A stretch of DNA of 64,000 nucleotides from an uncultured Clostridia bacterium (GTDB taxonomy: Bacteria; Bacillota; Clostridia; TANB77; CAG-508): contig CAKOYB010000004.1 in assembly GCA_934130435.1 (NCBI GenBank), forward strand, positions 1-64,000, read 5' to 3'. The translations under genes and the position numbers were made by a program. This document shows positions 9,230 through 18,864 of the stretch, piece by piece (within the stretch, counting starts at the first letter, position 1; every line of letters begins with the position of its first letter). Below the pieces are notes generated by a model, which was given only the letters and a program-made list of their open reading frames with translations, was not told where the DNA came from and searched no databases.

Positions 9230-11638
9230 TTAATCTAATAATTTGTAAAATTCCTTTATTGCATTTTTATTATATTCTTCGTAATCTACATTCATAATGT
9301 TTACTTCATTGTTTAATAATTTAATTAATCCTTTATATATTCCCTCTTCAGTATTTTCAACCAATGTTCCTTTATTTTTCTTCATAAAATCCCTCGGTCC
9401 AGGTATATCTGTTGATACTACAGGTTTTTTTAATATATCAGCTTCAGCCAAAACTATTCCAAAACCTTCATAATATGATGTTAAAATAAAATAATCACAT
9501 TTCTTTAGCACTGTAAATGGGTTTTTCATATTTTTTATAAGAATTATATTATCTTTTGAAGAAAGTTGATTAACAAGTTCTACTGTACTTTCGTATTGTT
9601 TTCCTACTCCCCCAATAATAATTAAATTCACATTCTTGTTTTGTTGATATAATTTATCAAAAGCTTTTATAAGTCTTTCATGTCCTTTTTCAGGTGAAAA
9701 TCTTCCAATTGTTATAAATTTTTTATTATTATTAGTTAATACTTCATTAAGTTCTTCTAATGATACTGTACACTCTGTATTCTCGTTAAATTCTACAGAA
9801 TTAGCCTTAGCTTTTTCTAGAACATTTTGGTAATTAATGATGTTTTCAGCTATATATATATTATCAAGCTTTCCACTTATCTTATATGTTGAATCCTTCA
9901 TTCCGTTTGTAACAACAGCTACTTTATCGTAATTATTATAAGCATAATTTAACGTTTTCCAATGTTGATTATTCTTCAGTTTTATTTCATTTATCATATC
10001 ACTATGAACATAAATTACTTTATTACAATTAAATTGACTAAACATTAAATTTTTCTTGTATTCATAACCACCAAACTGAATTACTGTATGAAATTTTATA
10101 TTTCCATATAATCTTTTTATTTCATATGGATAAACTTCTTTCACAAGTTTATTTATTACTTTTTGAGGCATTAAATTTTTTCTATATAGAATTAACTCAA
10201 TTTTCTGCCTAATGTTCATATTAGTTTTTCCCATAGTTGAAATATATTTTACGCTATCTGGAAATGACAATAATTGCTCTTTATTTTTACTAACTCTGTT
10301 AGCAGAAAAAGTTAAATAGTAATTCTTTTGTGTTGTATCAATATTATTAAGCAAATTTCTTAATGATGATGTAATTCCATTTTTATCTAAATTTCCTGTA
10401 TATATTAAAACATTATCTTTTTTATTGTCTTGAACTTCCTCAATTATCAGATCATTTTCTTTTTTAAATATAAACTTTTCACATATTTTTGTTGTTACAA
10501 GCTCAGAATCATATTTGCAAAATTCATTAATAAATTCGGTCTCATCATAATCTTTTGGAGTGTTTAATGCATTTACTAATTCACTTGTATTTCTTACCTT
10601 TGTAAATGGTAATTTATTATAGTCAAAATATAATCCTCTTTCTTTTAAGTACTCGTCTTCATCATAGCAAAATAGTATTATTTTCTTTCTTGTAATAGCA
10701 AAATCAAAAAATACACTTGAATAGTCTGTTATTAAACAATCTGCAACATTTAAAAATTGATATGTTTCATATTCCTCTGGAAATTGTCTAACCTTTTCGA
10801 AAATTTCAAAATTTATAGCTTCTTTGTCTAATGGATGAAGATTAACATATAATATTTGATTTTCTTTTAAACATTCTTCAATCTTTAAAATATTATTTAT
10901 TAAATATATATTATTTCTTTCTTTTTCTCTTATGTTATGAACTTCTCTCCATGTTGGCATATATACAAAAATTTCTTTATCTTCAATTTCAAGCTCTTTT
11001 TTTATTCTTCTTTTTGATTTTTCATCAAAAAAAGCCGAATTTCTCGGATATCCTGTAAGCATAATCTTTGCTTTGCATATGTTTTCAAGCATATAATCTT
11101 CAATCATATGTTTCTTTGTATATTCATTAGGATAAAGCAAATAGTCAGAAATAATAAAATTTTTCTGTACATTTCCAATGTTGTGGTAATTTTCTTTTAT
11201 GCTTTTTCCTAAACACTTAAGTGGTGTACCATGCCATGTATTTAAAATTTCTTGTCCTTCTTTTTTTATAAAAAATGTTAAAAAGGATGTATCAGTAATG
11301 AGATATTTACAACTAGCCATAAGCTTATAATATTTATTGCTTAATATTTCTACTAACTCTATATTTTTAATTCTATTAGATTCTAAAACTTTTTCAGCTT
11401 TTAGTAGTGCTTCTTTCTTTAATGATACATATACTTTAAAATCTTTGTATTTTTCATTTAAAGATAACTCTTTAATTATATAAAACATATTTCCATTAAT
11501 TGTTCTTCCTTGTTGTGGCTCCACCAAAATCTTATTGTCTTCAATTTTTAATTTTTTCATATAATTAAAATATCTGATTTTATTAAAATACGGTACATTA
11601 AATTTTTTTATCTTTGACATTACTGTTTTTAATTTCAT
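9230..11638 (-). CDS. CDP-glycerol glycerophosphotransferase / GT4 glycosyltransferase fusion
   Basis: An 802-residue two-domain enzyme. Residues about 90-390 are a CDP-glycerol/ribitol phosphotransferase domain with the motifs TWHGTPLKCLG, GYPRNSAFF, MPTWRE, HPLDKE and TDYSSVFFDF. Residues about 430-800 are a GT-B glycosyltransferase family 4 domain with TIGRFSPEKGHERLI, the sugar-nucleotide site EGFGIVLAEA and VVSTDIPGPRDFM. The fusion suggests one protein both polymerises polyol phosphate and decorates or extends it with a sugar. Its start ATG overlaps the stop of the upstream glycosidase-like gene by one base (TAATG), so the two are translationally coupled. The donor sugar is unknown. Confidence 0.85.
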   Translation of the reverse strand: MKLKTVMSKIKKFNVPYFNKIRYFNYMKKLKIEDNKILVEPQQGRTINGNMFYIIKELSLNEKYKDFKVYVSLKKEALLKAEKVLESNRIKNIELVEILSNKYYKLMASCKYLITDTSFLTFFIKKEGQEILNTWHGTPLKCLGKSIKENYHNIGNVQKNFIISDYLLYPNEYTKKHMIEDYMLENICKAKIMLTGYPRNSAFFDEKSKRRIKKELEIEDKEIFVYMPTWREVHNIREKERNNIYLINNILKIEECLKENQILYVNLHPLDKEAINFEIFEKVRQFPEEYETYQFLNVADCLITDYSSVFFDFAITRKKIILFCYDEDEYLKERGLYFDYNKLPFTKVRNTSELVNALNTPKDYDETEFINEFCKYDSELVTTKICEKFIFKKENDLIIEEVQDNKKDNVLIYTGNLDKNGITSSLRNLLNNIDTTQKNYYLTFSANRVSKNKEQLLSFPDSVKYISTMGKTNMNIRQKIELILYRKNLMPQKVINKLVKEVYPYEIKRLYGNIKFHTVIQFGGYEYKKNLMFSQFNCNKVIYVHSDMINEIKLKNNQHWKTLNYAYNNYDKVAVVTNGMKDSTYKISGKLDNIYIAENIINYQNVLEKAKANSVEFNENTECTVSLEELNEVLTNNNKKFITIGRFSPEKGHERLIKAFDKLYQQNKNVNLIIIGGVGKQYESTVELVNQLSSKDNIILIKNMKNPFTVLKKCDYFILTSYYEGFGIVLAEADILKKPVVSTDIPGPRDFMKKNKGTLVENTEEGIYKGLIKLLNNEVNIMNVDYEEYNKNAIKEFYKLLD

Positions 11639-12672
11639 TAATTCTCTCCTCTTAATTTTTTTATTAGATTTTCAATCTGTTCTTTGTTTTTAAAATCAAC
11701 ATCTACTTTTTCTAATTTATCAATATCTTTTCCATAAACTAGTCCTACTCCATGCTCGTAGTTCATTTTAGTTCCTCCATAAAACACATAGTACATTCCA
11801 TTATCATATAAAATGCTACTTCTATATATTCCTTTATTATCCCAATATTGTGATCTTCTAGAAGGTTTTAGTATCACTCTTGCTGTTTCAAAATCAGTTT
11901 CATTTTTTGATACTGTATAGTACAAATCCATATCATTTCTATTTGTCCATTTATCCCAAGCTACAACTACCATCTCATAGCCTTTTTGTGTATGTATTAC
12001 ATCTAAATGCCATGTGTTTAGTTTTTTAGGATACTGCAATTTAAATGATTTTTGATCTTCCCATTCAATTCCGTCTTTTGAAGTTGCATATACAGTTTTA
12101 TAATCACAATCAACATACCACATTTTATAAATATTATTTTCATATATTATCGCAGGGCTAATAAAGTCTTTCTTTTTTCTATCATCTGAGAATGCTGTAA
12201 CTATCTTCTTTGACCAATTTACTCCATCTTTTGAATCCATTCTATAAATGTACAATTTATTTTCAATGTCATCAACATATCTCCAATAGCACTCTATTTC
12301 ATTCTTGTCACTATTATATACAATATGTGAATCAGAATTATATCTCTTTCTTGATTGTTTGTCCTCTGGTTCATCTAATGGATTTACTCCTTCTGATGGC
12401 TCTTTCCATGTAACCAAGTCATTACTTACAGCAATATGTGGGTTTTCCTTTGCGTCAACTCCATTTGGATATGGAGTATAACTCATCCAATATTTATAGC
12501 CATTCCACTTATTTTTAAATGCTAAAACCTTTGGATGATATGCCTGATTATCTCCATAACTGCTAATTATCTCTAGTTTATTCTTGCAATTATAATTTTG
12601 GTTTGGTATAAAGCATAATGCAAAAATTACTATTAGAATTATTCCAATTAATATTTTTTTTCTTTTACTCAT
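11638..12672 (-). CDS. Membrane-anchored glycosidase-like beta-propeller protein
   Basis: A 344-residue protein with a hydrophobic N-terminal segment (about residues 6-23, preceded by KRKK), which fits a signal anchor. The rest shows repeated blades with W/Y-rich motifs such as YKYWMSYTPYP, HIAVSNDLVTWKEP, MDSKDGVNWSKK, YKMWYVDCDYKTVYATSKDGIEW and MYYVFYGG. This pattern fits five-bladed propeller glycosyl hydrolases (GH43/GH32/GH117-like). The catalytic residues and substrate cannot be assigned by eye. It lies inside the teichoic-acid block and is coupled to the transferase fusion, so trimming or binding a sugar on a wall polymer is a reasonable inference. Confidence 0.6.
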   Translation of the reverse strand: MSKRKKILIGIILIVIFALCFIPNQNYNCKNKLEIISSYGDNQAYHPKVLAFKNKWNGYKYWMSYTPYPNGVDAKENPHIAVSNDLVTWKEPSEGVNPLDEPEDKQSRKRYNSDSHIVYNSDKNEIECYWRYVDDIENKLYIYRMDSKDGVNWSKKIVTAFSDDRKKKDFISPAIIYENNIYKMWYVDCDYKTVYATSKDGIEWEDQKSFKLQYPKKLNTWHLDVIHTQKGYEMVVVAWDKWTNRNDMDLYYTVSKNETDFETARVILKPSRRSQYWDNKGIYRSSILYDNGMYYVFYGGTKMNYEHGVGLVYGKDIDKLEKVDVDFKNKEQIENLIKKLRGEN

Positions 12673-12689
12673 TTTCTCTTCCTTCTTTG

Positions 12690-13121
12690 TTAAGTATTTG
12701 GTATTTGATTTTTTCCATTAACAGGATCTTGCAATCCTAAATCTTTTTTTATTTTTGATGTTGATACTCCTTCTGTTCTTGGCAGATATACAACATCGCA
12801 ATATTCTCTTAATTTCTCAAATCTAGGGTCTCCTTCCCAGTCTCCTCCCATTACTGTAACATCTACATAGTATTTCTTCACGTCATCAGCCTTCTGATCC
12901 CAGCTATCCTCAGGTATAACTAAATCAACATATCTTATTGCTTCAAGCATCTTTTTCCTTGTTTTATAGTTGTGATATGCTTTTTTTCCTTTTAATTCAT
13001 TAAATTCATCTGTTGATAAAGCAACTATAAGATAATCTCCCAGTTCTTTAGCTCTTTTCAGTAATCTTATATGTCCATAATGTAGCAAATCATATGTTCC
13101 ATATGTTAAAACTCTTTTCAT
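12690..13121 (-). CDS. tagD: Glycerol-3-phosphate cytidylyltransferase
   Basis: TagD makes CDP-glycerol from CTP and sn-glycerol-3-phosphate, the donor for the glycerophosphotransferases encoded around it. The 143-residue protein starts RVLTYGTYDLLHYGHIRLL, with the HxGH nucleotidyltransferase motif at residues 14-17, and ends with the second signature RTEGVSTSKIK. The mid-region GGDWEGDPRF is also conserved in the family. Length is normal (about 130). GGAGG precedes the start. This gene makes a glycerol-phosphate backbone the most likely chemistry of the polymer. Confidence 0.95.
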   Translation of the reverse strand: MKRVLTYGTYDLLHYGHIRLLKRAKELGDYLIVALSTDEFNELKGKKAYHNYKTRKKMLEAIRYVDLVIPEDSWDQKADDVKKYYVDVTVMGGDWEGDPRFEKLREYCDVVYLPRTEGVSTSKIKKDLGLQDPVNGKNQIPNT

Positions 13122-13165
13122 TTTTTACCTCCATAAATACTGTAATTTAATTTATATTCTACTTT

Positions 13166-14407
13166 TTAAATAATCACTTTCTCAATAACTCTTTTACTTG
13201 CTTTTCCATCATCAAGATAATTGAATTTCTGGTTAAATGCCTTATATTTTTCATCATATGTAAAATTTTTTGTTTGTCTTTTTATTTCATCAATAACGTC
13301 ATTATCATTTTTTATTATATTTCCTGGTAGTTCATTTATATCTAAGTAGAAACCTCTAATGTTATCTCTATAATCCTCGAGGTCGTACATATAAAATATT
13401 ATTGGTCTTTTTAGATTTGCATAATCAAAAAACACACTTGAATAATCTGTTATTAGCATATCAGATATTACATATAATTCATTTATATCATCATAATCAG
13501 ATACATTATAAATAAATCCTTTATACTTTTCAAAATTAAAAGCATTTGCAACTAGCCAATGTGCTCTAAATAAAATAATATATTCATCTTGTAGTTCTTC
13601 TTTTAACTTATCAAAGTCTACCTGTGTTTTATATGTATATCCTAATTTTGCTGAATGTTGATTATCCCTGTATGTAGGTGCATATAAAATTATTTTTTTA
13701 TTACTGTTTTCTATTCCTAATTCTTTTTTTATTCTATATATATCTTCAGAATTATAATTAAATAAAAAATCGTTTCTTGGGTATCCTTCTTCTAAAATAA
13801 TGTTTTCTTTATTATTGTTTTTTAAATCCCATATTGATATAAATCTATCACTTGCAAACTTAGATGGAGAAATAAAATAAGAAAATTTTGAAGTTTCAAT
13901 TTCATATCTTTTTTTAATTTCCTCTAGTGAATTCATTGCATTGTCAAAGTTTATAAGATCACATCCCAACCTTTTTAATGGAGTACCATGCCAACATTGA
14001 ACAAAAACTTGGTTTTTCTTTGGATATACGTAGTCAGCTATTTTATAATTAAAAAACCAATATTTAGCTTTTCCCAATGCTCTAAAAAAATCTTTTCCAT
14101 TAATTTCTACTATTTCCGTATTTCTATTTTTTTCTAGATATTCATGTGCTTTTTTATTTTTAAATGCCCAAATAAATTTAAAATCTTCATATTCTTTATG
14201 GCTTACCATATATTCATATATAGCCTTAGGGCTATCGCAATATGATCTTCCATTAAAACTTCCAAAGATTATTGTTTTATCATCAACACTACTATTAGAA
14301 AAAATTCTATACTTTGTGCCTTCTATAACATTCATTGTTTTTCTAGTTAGTTTTCTAAATGTAGCATTCTTCTTACACAAATTAACTATTGGTTCTTTAA
14401 TCCCCAT
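13166..14407 (-). CDS. CDP-glycerol glycerophosphotransferase (TagB/TagF type)
   Basis: A 413-residue single-domain polyol-phosphate transferase. Key motifs are CWHGTPLKRLG (about residue 140), GYPRNDFLF, YAPTYRDN, FRAHW and ITDYSSVFFDYANLKRPIIFYMYD. The histidines in WHGT and FRAH and the TDYSS loop are the catalytic and donor-binding elements of the family. The N-terminal region (FGSFNGRSYCDSPKAIYEYM) matches the monotopic membrane-associated TagF-like fold. It may prime or elongate the poly(glycerol phosphate) chain on lipid-linked disaccharide. With three such enzymes nearby, the division between primase and polymerase cannot be read from sequence. Confidence 0.9.
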   Translation of the reverse strand: MGIKEPIVNLCKKNATFRKLTRKTMNVIEGTKYRIFSNSSVDDKTIIFGSFNGRSYCDSPKAIYEYMVSHKEYEDFKFIWAFKNKKAHEYLEKNRNTEIVEINGKDFFRALGKAKYWFFNYKIADYVYPKKNQVFVQCWHGTPLKRLGCDLINFDNAMNSLEEIKKRYEIETSKFSYFISPSKFASDRFISIWDLKNNNKENIILEEGYPRNDFLFNYNSEDIYRIKKELGIENSNKKIILYAPTYRDNQHSAKLGYTYKTQVDFDKLKEELQDEYIILFRAHWLVANAFNFEKYKGFIYNVSDYDDINELYVISDMLITDYSSVFFDYANLKRPIIFYMYDLEDYRDNIRGFYLDINELPGNIIKNDNDVIDEIKRQTKNFTYDEKYKAFNQKFNYLDDGKASKRVIEKVII

Positions 14408-14427
14408 ATTTCTTCCTTCTTATAAGT

Positions 14428-15567
14428 TTATTCTTGTTTTAGTAGTTTAAAAATAAATTTTGATAACTCAGAAATTGTATTAGTAGGATCAATTTCTATA
14501 TATTTATTTTTAAAATTTGTTATTTCCCTAATGTTGTAGTCATTTTTTTCTATTTTTGACATTATATCACTAAAACTATTACTTGTAAACGTGCTAAGTT
14601 CTTTTTTTAAATTTATGTTAAGCCCCCTGTCTTCTGAATATTGTTTTATATCGTACAAGTATACAAACATAGGCTTTTCCAAGCAACTAGCTTCAATTAA
14701 TATTGCTGAATAGTCCGTAATTATATAATCTGCAATTTTAAGTAAATCATAACTTAAATATTTTTTGTCTATTTTAAATTTTTCTGGCACATCCGTATTT
14801 TCTAATGGATGTAATTTTATTATGATTCTATATTTATTAGTGTCTAAATCATAATTTAAAATTTCAGTTAAATCTATTTGCTTTTCTTTTCTAAATGTTG
14901 GAACATATAGTATAACTTTCTTTTCTTTTAGTTCTGGATACTCTTTATATATTTCTTCAGATTTATCAAATTTATCATTTGTTATATATTCAAGCCTTGG
15001 TAGCCCCAGTTTTACGACGTTGTCTTTGCTCATATTAAAAGCCTGGCAAAAAATTTCTTTTGTAGCATTGCTAGGTGCTATAATATAATTATAGTTCTTG
15101 TGCATACACATTAATTGAGCAACTTCTTTTGACTTTCCCTCTTGTTTATCTAATATTTGATATCCGAACTTCTTTACTGCACCTGAGGCGTGCCATATTT
15201 GTATTATTTTTAATTCTTTCTTATGCTTTAATATACTAATTGGTACACAATAGCTTTCGGTTATGCAAACTTTTGAAGTAGCTAAATAAAACATTGCTTT
15301 AAAAACATAGCCTATCATTTTTAAAACATATATTACATAATCGCTTTTTTTATTTAAGCCACTTTTCATTTTTTTGCATAGGAAAACTTGTCTTATATTT
15401 TTATCTCTTTTCTCTATATCTTCTTTTAGTAGTTTAAAATCTAAACTAATGTCATCTGATTGCATACTTATATATACAATTTGTCTCTTTGATGGAATTA
15501 ATTTTATAAAAAAATATATTAAATTCAAAAAAGCTTTTCCAAGTATAATTATTATTTTCTTCAACAT
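14428..15567 (-). CDS. CDP-glycerol glycerophosphotransferase-like protein (TagB-like)
   Basis: A 379-residue member of the same transferase family. It has the variant acceptor motif IWHASGAVKKFG in place of WHGTPLK, then GLPRLEYI, YVPTFRKEKQ, IKLHPLE and ITDYSAILIEASCLEKPMFVYLYD. A hydrophobic N-terminal segment (about residues 5-22) suggests membrane association. The WHASGA variant is common in TagB-type primases and in transferases for other polyol phosphates. It is the first gene of the teichoic block and follows argS by 13 bases, so it may share the argS or pfkA transcript. Confidence 0.85.
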   Translation of the reverse strand: MLKKIIIILGKAFLNLIYFFIKLIPSKRQIVYISMQSDDISLDFKLLKEDIEKRDKNIRQVFLCKKMKSGLNKKSDYVIYVLKMIGYVFKAMFYLATSKVCITESYCVPISILKHKKELKIIQIWHASGAVKKFGYQILDKQEGKSKEVAQLMCMHKNYNYIIAPSNATKEIFCQAFNMSKDNVVKLGLPRLEYITNDKFDKSEEIYKEYPELKEKKVILYVPTFRKEKQIDLTEILNYDLDTNKYRIIIKLHPLENTDVPEKFKIDKKYLSYDLLKIADYIITDYSAILIEASCLEKPMFVYLYDIKQYSEDRGLNINLKKELSTFTSNSFSDIMSKIEKNDYNIREITNFKNKYIEIDPTNTISELSKFIFKLLKQE

Positions 15568-15580
15568 TTTAATCCTTTTC

Positions 15581-17290
15581 TTACATCTCTTCTGGCATTT
15601 CTATTCCAAGTAAGTTCATTCCAATTTTTAAAACTAAACCTGTTATATATGTAATATAAACTCTAGCGTTTCTTTCTTCTTCATCATCTGACATGATTTT
15701 ATATTCATTATAAAAAGAGCTGTATGCTTTAGATAAATCAATTAGAAATCTAGCCAATATTGATGGTTCATTTTTCTCTGTTGCTTGTTTTACCGTTTCT
15801 TTAAAATTATAAATAAGCTTAATAATTCTAATCGTTTCCTTATTGTTCATTTTCTCAATATTAATTTCACATGCTTCTGGTAAACTTTTTACATTTTTAA
15901 TAATACTATTTGTTCTTACATATGTATACTGAATATATGGTCCCGTCTCACCAGTAAAATTAAGTATTGTATCCCAATCAAAAACTTGATCCTTTATAAT
16001 AGTGGTACCAACATTACAAAATGTAACAGCTCCGATTCCAATTTTTTTAGCATTCTCATGCTTATTTTTCATATTTGGATTTTTATCTTCTATAATTTTT
16101 TCAACTCGTGAAATAGCTTCATTCAATAAATCATTTACCTTTATTACATTTCCTTCTCTTGTAGACATTTTACCTGTTTTTAGATGTACCATTCCATATG
16201 GAACATGTTGCAATCCATTTATATATTTTTCATCAATTCCAAGTAATTTAGCAACCTCAAAAACTTGTTTAAAATGAAGGTTCTGTTCATATGCAACTAT
16301 ATATAGGCATTTATCAAAGTTATATGTTCTAGCTCTGTAAAGTATAGCTGCTAGGTCTCTTGTAGCATATGTTGTTGAGTCATTAGATTTTTTAATCATA
16401 CAAACTCCCATTTTTTTATCTTCCAAGTCAACAATCTTTGCTCCTTCAGATTCAACTAGTTTTCCTGATTTGTCTAAAATTTCAACGATTTCATCCATCT
16501 TATCAGAATAAAATGCTTCGCCATTTAATGAATCAAATTTAACACCTAATATATCATAAATTCTATTGAATTCTTTAAGACTTAATTCTTTAAATTTATT
16601 CCATATTTCTACACAATAAGGATCTCCATCTTCTAACTTTTTAAAATTGTTTCGGCAAGTTTCTAAAACGCTTTCATCTTTCTTGCATAATTCATTTATT
16701 CTTACATAAATCTTTGTTAATTCATCTATTGGATTTTCATTTATATTGTACTCTTGGCCCCATAGTTTGTATCCTTCTATCATTTTTCCAAATTGTGTTC
16801 CATAGTCTCCTAAGTGGTTTATGCTTATAGTTTTATAGCCTAAAAATTTATACATATTATATAGAGTATGTCCTATTAATGTATTTCTTAAATGTCCAAT
16901 ATGAAATGGTTTGGCAATATTAGGAGATGAATATTCAACTAAAACTATTTTTCCATTTCCAATATCTGATCTGCCATATTCTTCTTTTTTTTCTTCTACT
17001 TCAGAAATAGTGTTTTTTATAAGTGTTTTTTTATTTATGTAAAAATTTAGATATCCTCCGGCTGTTTCCATCTTTTCTAAAATGTCATTGTTCAAATTAA
17101 TTTTTTCTTTTAGTTCTTCAGCAATAGCTTGAGGTGATTTTTTTAGTTGTTTTGCTAGTCTAAAACATGGGAAAGCATAATCTCCCATGTTATCATCTGG
17201 CGGTATTTCAATAAAACTAATCAACTCGTTTTTATTAATATTACTTATTTGAGCAATTTCATCTGCTATATTATCTTTAAAATCTATCAT
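15581..17290 (-). CDS. argS: Arginyl-tRNA synthetase
   Basis: Class I aminoacyl-tRNA synthetase charging tRNA-Arg. The 569-residue protein shows the HIGH motif as AKPFHIGHLRNT (about residue 125), the KMSK region as TGKMSTREGN (about residue 370), and the DALR anticodon-binding C-terminus beginning near YTYVRTNSIIKN. The N-terminal Add-1 domain contains NMGDYAFPCFRLAK. Length fits the family. AAGGGGAA precedes the start. It lies 18 bases after pfkA, in the same orientation, with no promoter visible between them. Confidence 0.97.
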   Translation of the reverse strand: MIDFKDNIADEIAQISNINKNELISFIEIPPDDNMGDYAFPCFRLAKQLKKSPQAIAEELKEKINLNNDILEKMETAGGYLNFYINKKTLIKNTISEVEEKKEEYGRSDIGNGKIVLVEYSSPNIAKPFHIGHLRNTLIGHTLYNMYKFLGYKTISINHLGDYGTQFGKMIEGYKLWGQEYNINENPIDELTKIYVRINELCKKDESVLETCRNNFKKLEDGDPYCVEIWNKFKELSLKEFNRIYDILGVKFDSLNGEAFYSDKMDEIVEILDKSGKLVESEGAKIVDLEDKKMGVCMIKKSNDSTTYATRDLAAILYRARTYNFDKCLYIVAYEQNLHFKQVFEVAKLLGIDEKYINGLQHVPYGMVHLKTGKMSTREGNVIKVNDLLNEAISRVEKIIEDKNPNMKNKHENAKKIGIGAVTFCNVGTTIIKDQVFDWDTILNFTGETGPYIQYTYVRTNSIIKNVKSLPEACEINIEKMNNKETIRIIKLIYNFKETVKQATEKNEPSILARFLIDLSKAYSSFYNEYKIMSDDEEERNARVYITYITGLVLKIGMNLLGIEMPEEM

Positions 17291-17308
17291 ATTATTCCCC
17301 TTTATTTT

Positions 17309-18445
17309 TTACTCTCCAAAACAAATTCCAATATCTACTGCTGTTTTAAATAAATCATGGTCTTTTGTTACTTTTCTTATGTTGCTTTCTGCAGTATTTC
17401 CAGATACCGCTCCAATTTTTTTATTCTTTCCAACCACATCTTCTAGTGGTACAGAGTCTAATCTGCCATTTTTAATAACAGTTAAAACTCCAAACTTTTC
17501 ACTAATTGCAAGTTCCATAGCTTTAGCTCCATATTTAGTAGATAGTACTCTATCAAATGCTGTTGGTGTTCCTCCTCTTTGCATATATCCTAAAGTTGTA
17601 TTTCTAGCTTCTAAACCTGTTAGCTTTTCTAATTCCTTTGCAACTCTATCTCCTATTCCTCCAAGTTTTGTGTTATCAACACCTGCTCCATTATCTCTCA
17701 TATTTTCAATGGTAATGGTTCCTCCTTTAGGCATTGCTCCTTCTGCTACAACTACAACACTGAAACTTTTTCCAATTTTTTTTCTCTCTTCTATTTTATT
17801 TGCTGCAATATTAATGTCATATGGAACTTCTGGTATTAAGCATACGTCTGCTCCTCCAGCTATTGCTGACTCTAATGCAATCCAACCAGCATATCTTCCC
17901 ATAACTTCTAGCACCATTATTCTATGGTGCGTCTCTCCTGTTGAATGAAGTCTGTCTATTGCTTCTGTTGCAACAGATACTGCAGTATTGTAACCAAATG
18001 TTATTTCTGTACATGCAACATCATTATCTATAGTTTTAGGAATGCCTATTACATTTAACCCTTTTACGCAAAAGTCTCTTGCTGATTTTTGAGTTCCATC
18101 TCCTCCTAATGTAAATATACAGTCAAATCCATCTTTCTTAACATTTTCAACGCATACATCAGATAAATCTTTATATTCAACTTGTCCATTTTCTTCAACT
18201 TTATAGTTAAACACATTTGCATTTGTGGAAGATCCTATTATGGAACCTCCTTTATGCAAAATTCCAGAAGCACTATTAGCAGAATCAAGTTTAATAAACT
18301 CATTTTTTAATAAACCTCTATATCCTTCTATAAACCCATAACATTCTATTCCATTATGTTCAGCTGTTTTTACTATTCCCCTAATAACTGCATTAAACCC
18401 AGAAACATCTCCTCCATTTGCAAGTATTGCAACTTTTTTTATCAT
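17309..18445 (-). CDS. pfkA: ATP-dependent 6-phosphofructokinase
   Basis: Glycolytic enzyme converting fructose-6-phosphate to fructose-1,6-bisphosphate. The 378-residue product carries ILANGGDVSGFNAVIRG at the N-terminus and GGDGTQKSARDF (about residue 107). The Gly in GGDGT predicts ATP rather than pyrophosphate as donor, whereas PPi enzymes have GGDDT. PKTIDNDV replaces the PGTIDND of the Escherichia coli type, which places it in the long group III clade. The start is ATG at 18445 with AGGAG nine bases upstream. The frame also contains a TTG at 18454, but it directly abuts the Shine-Dalgarno. Confidence 0.92.
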   Translation of the reverse strand: MIKKVAILANGGDVSGFNAVIRGIVKTAEHNGIECYGFIEGYRGLLKNEFIKLDSANSASGILHKGGSIIGSSTNANVFNYKVEENGQVEYKDLSDVCVENVKKDGFDCIFTLGGDGTQKSARDFCVKGLNVIGIPKTIDNDVACTEITFGYNTAVSVATEAIDRLHSTGETHHRIMVLEVMGRYAGWIALESAIAGGADVCLIPEVPYDINIAANKIEERKKIGKSFSVVVVAEGAMPKGGTITIENMRDNGAGVDNTKLGGIGDRVAKELEKLTGLEARNTTLGYMQRGGTPTAFDRVLSTKYGAKAMELAISEKFGVLTVIKNGRLDSVPLEDVVGKNKKIGAVSGNTAESNIRKVTKDHDLFKTAVDIGICFGE

Positions 18446-18499
18446 AATAATCAACTCCTAATTATATATACTTGTTTTTCTTTATTTTTAGCCTTTTAA

Positions 18500-18528
18500 A
18501 TTATATAATACATACTTTTATTAATCAA
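18500..18528 (-). promoter_or_regulatory. Sigma-A promoter of pfkA-argS
   Basis: Minus-strand TTGATT (18523-18528) and TATAAT (18500-18505) are 17 bases apart, about 55-80 bases before the pfkA start. It would drive pfkA, argS and possibly the genes after them. The spacer lies just upstream of the rhodanese stop-side boundary. Confidence 0.65.
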
Positions 18529-18531
18529 GTT

Positions 18532-18864
18532 TTATTTATAATTTAATCCACCATCTAGGTTTTTTACATTCTTGTATCCAAGTTTATCTAAAATCTGAGC
18601 TGCCTTCATGCTTCTTGTCCCTGTTTGGCAATATACTATAATCTCCTTTTCTTTATTAGGCACAACTCTTTGAATTTCTTCTTTTATATTATTTAATGGA
18701 ATATTATATGCACCAGATATATGCCATTCAGAAAATTCTTTTCTACTCCTAACATCAATTACTACACTATTTTGATTATTTTTTATATAGTCATAATCTA
18801 TCTGCTTAATATCTCTACTTTGATTTTGTTTTCTTTTTGTTAAAAACTTAATAATATTTTTCAT
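18532..18864 (-). CDS. Rhodanese-like domain protein
   Basis: A 110-residue protein with one rhodanese domain, from IDYDYIKNNQNSVVIDVRSRKEFSEWHISGAYNIPL to the active-site loop VYCQTGTRSMKAAQIL and LDGGLNYK at the end. The cysteine in CQTGTR is the predicted persulfide-carrying residue. Such single-domain proteins move sulfane sulfur or sense redox state. The start chosen is ATG at 18864 because GAAGGTGAG lies just upstream. The open frame extends to 18948 without a comparable site. No partner is apparent, since the gene sits alone between pfkA and the tsaE gap. Confidence 0.88.
   Translation of the reverse strand: MKNIIKFLTKRKQNQSRDIKQIDYDYIKNNQNSVVIDVRSRKEFSEWHISGAYNIPLNNIKEEIQRVVPNKEKEIIVYCQTGTRSMKAAQILDKLGYKNVKNLDGGLNYK

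Noticed and set aside
17309..18445. Pyrophosphate-dependent phosphofructokinase
   Set aside because: PKTIDND resembles PPi enzymes, but the decisive position reads GGDGT, predicting ATP as phosphate donor.
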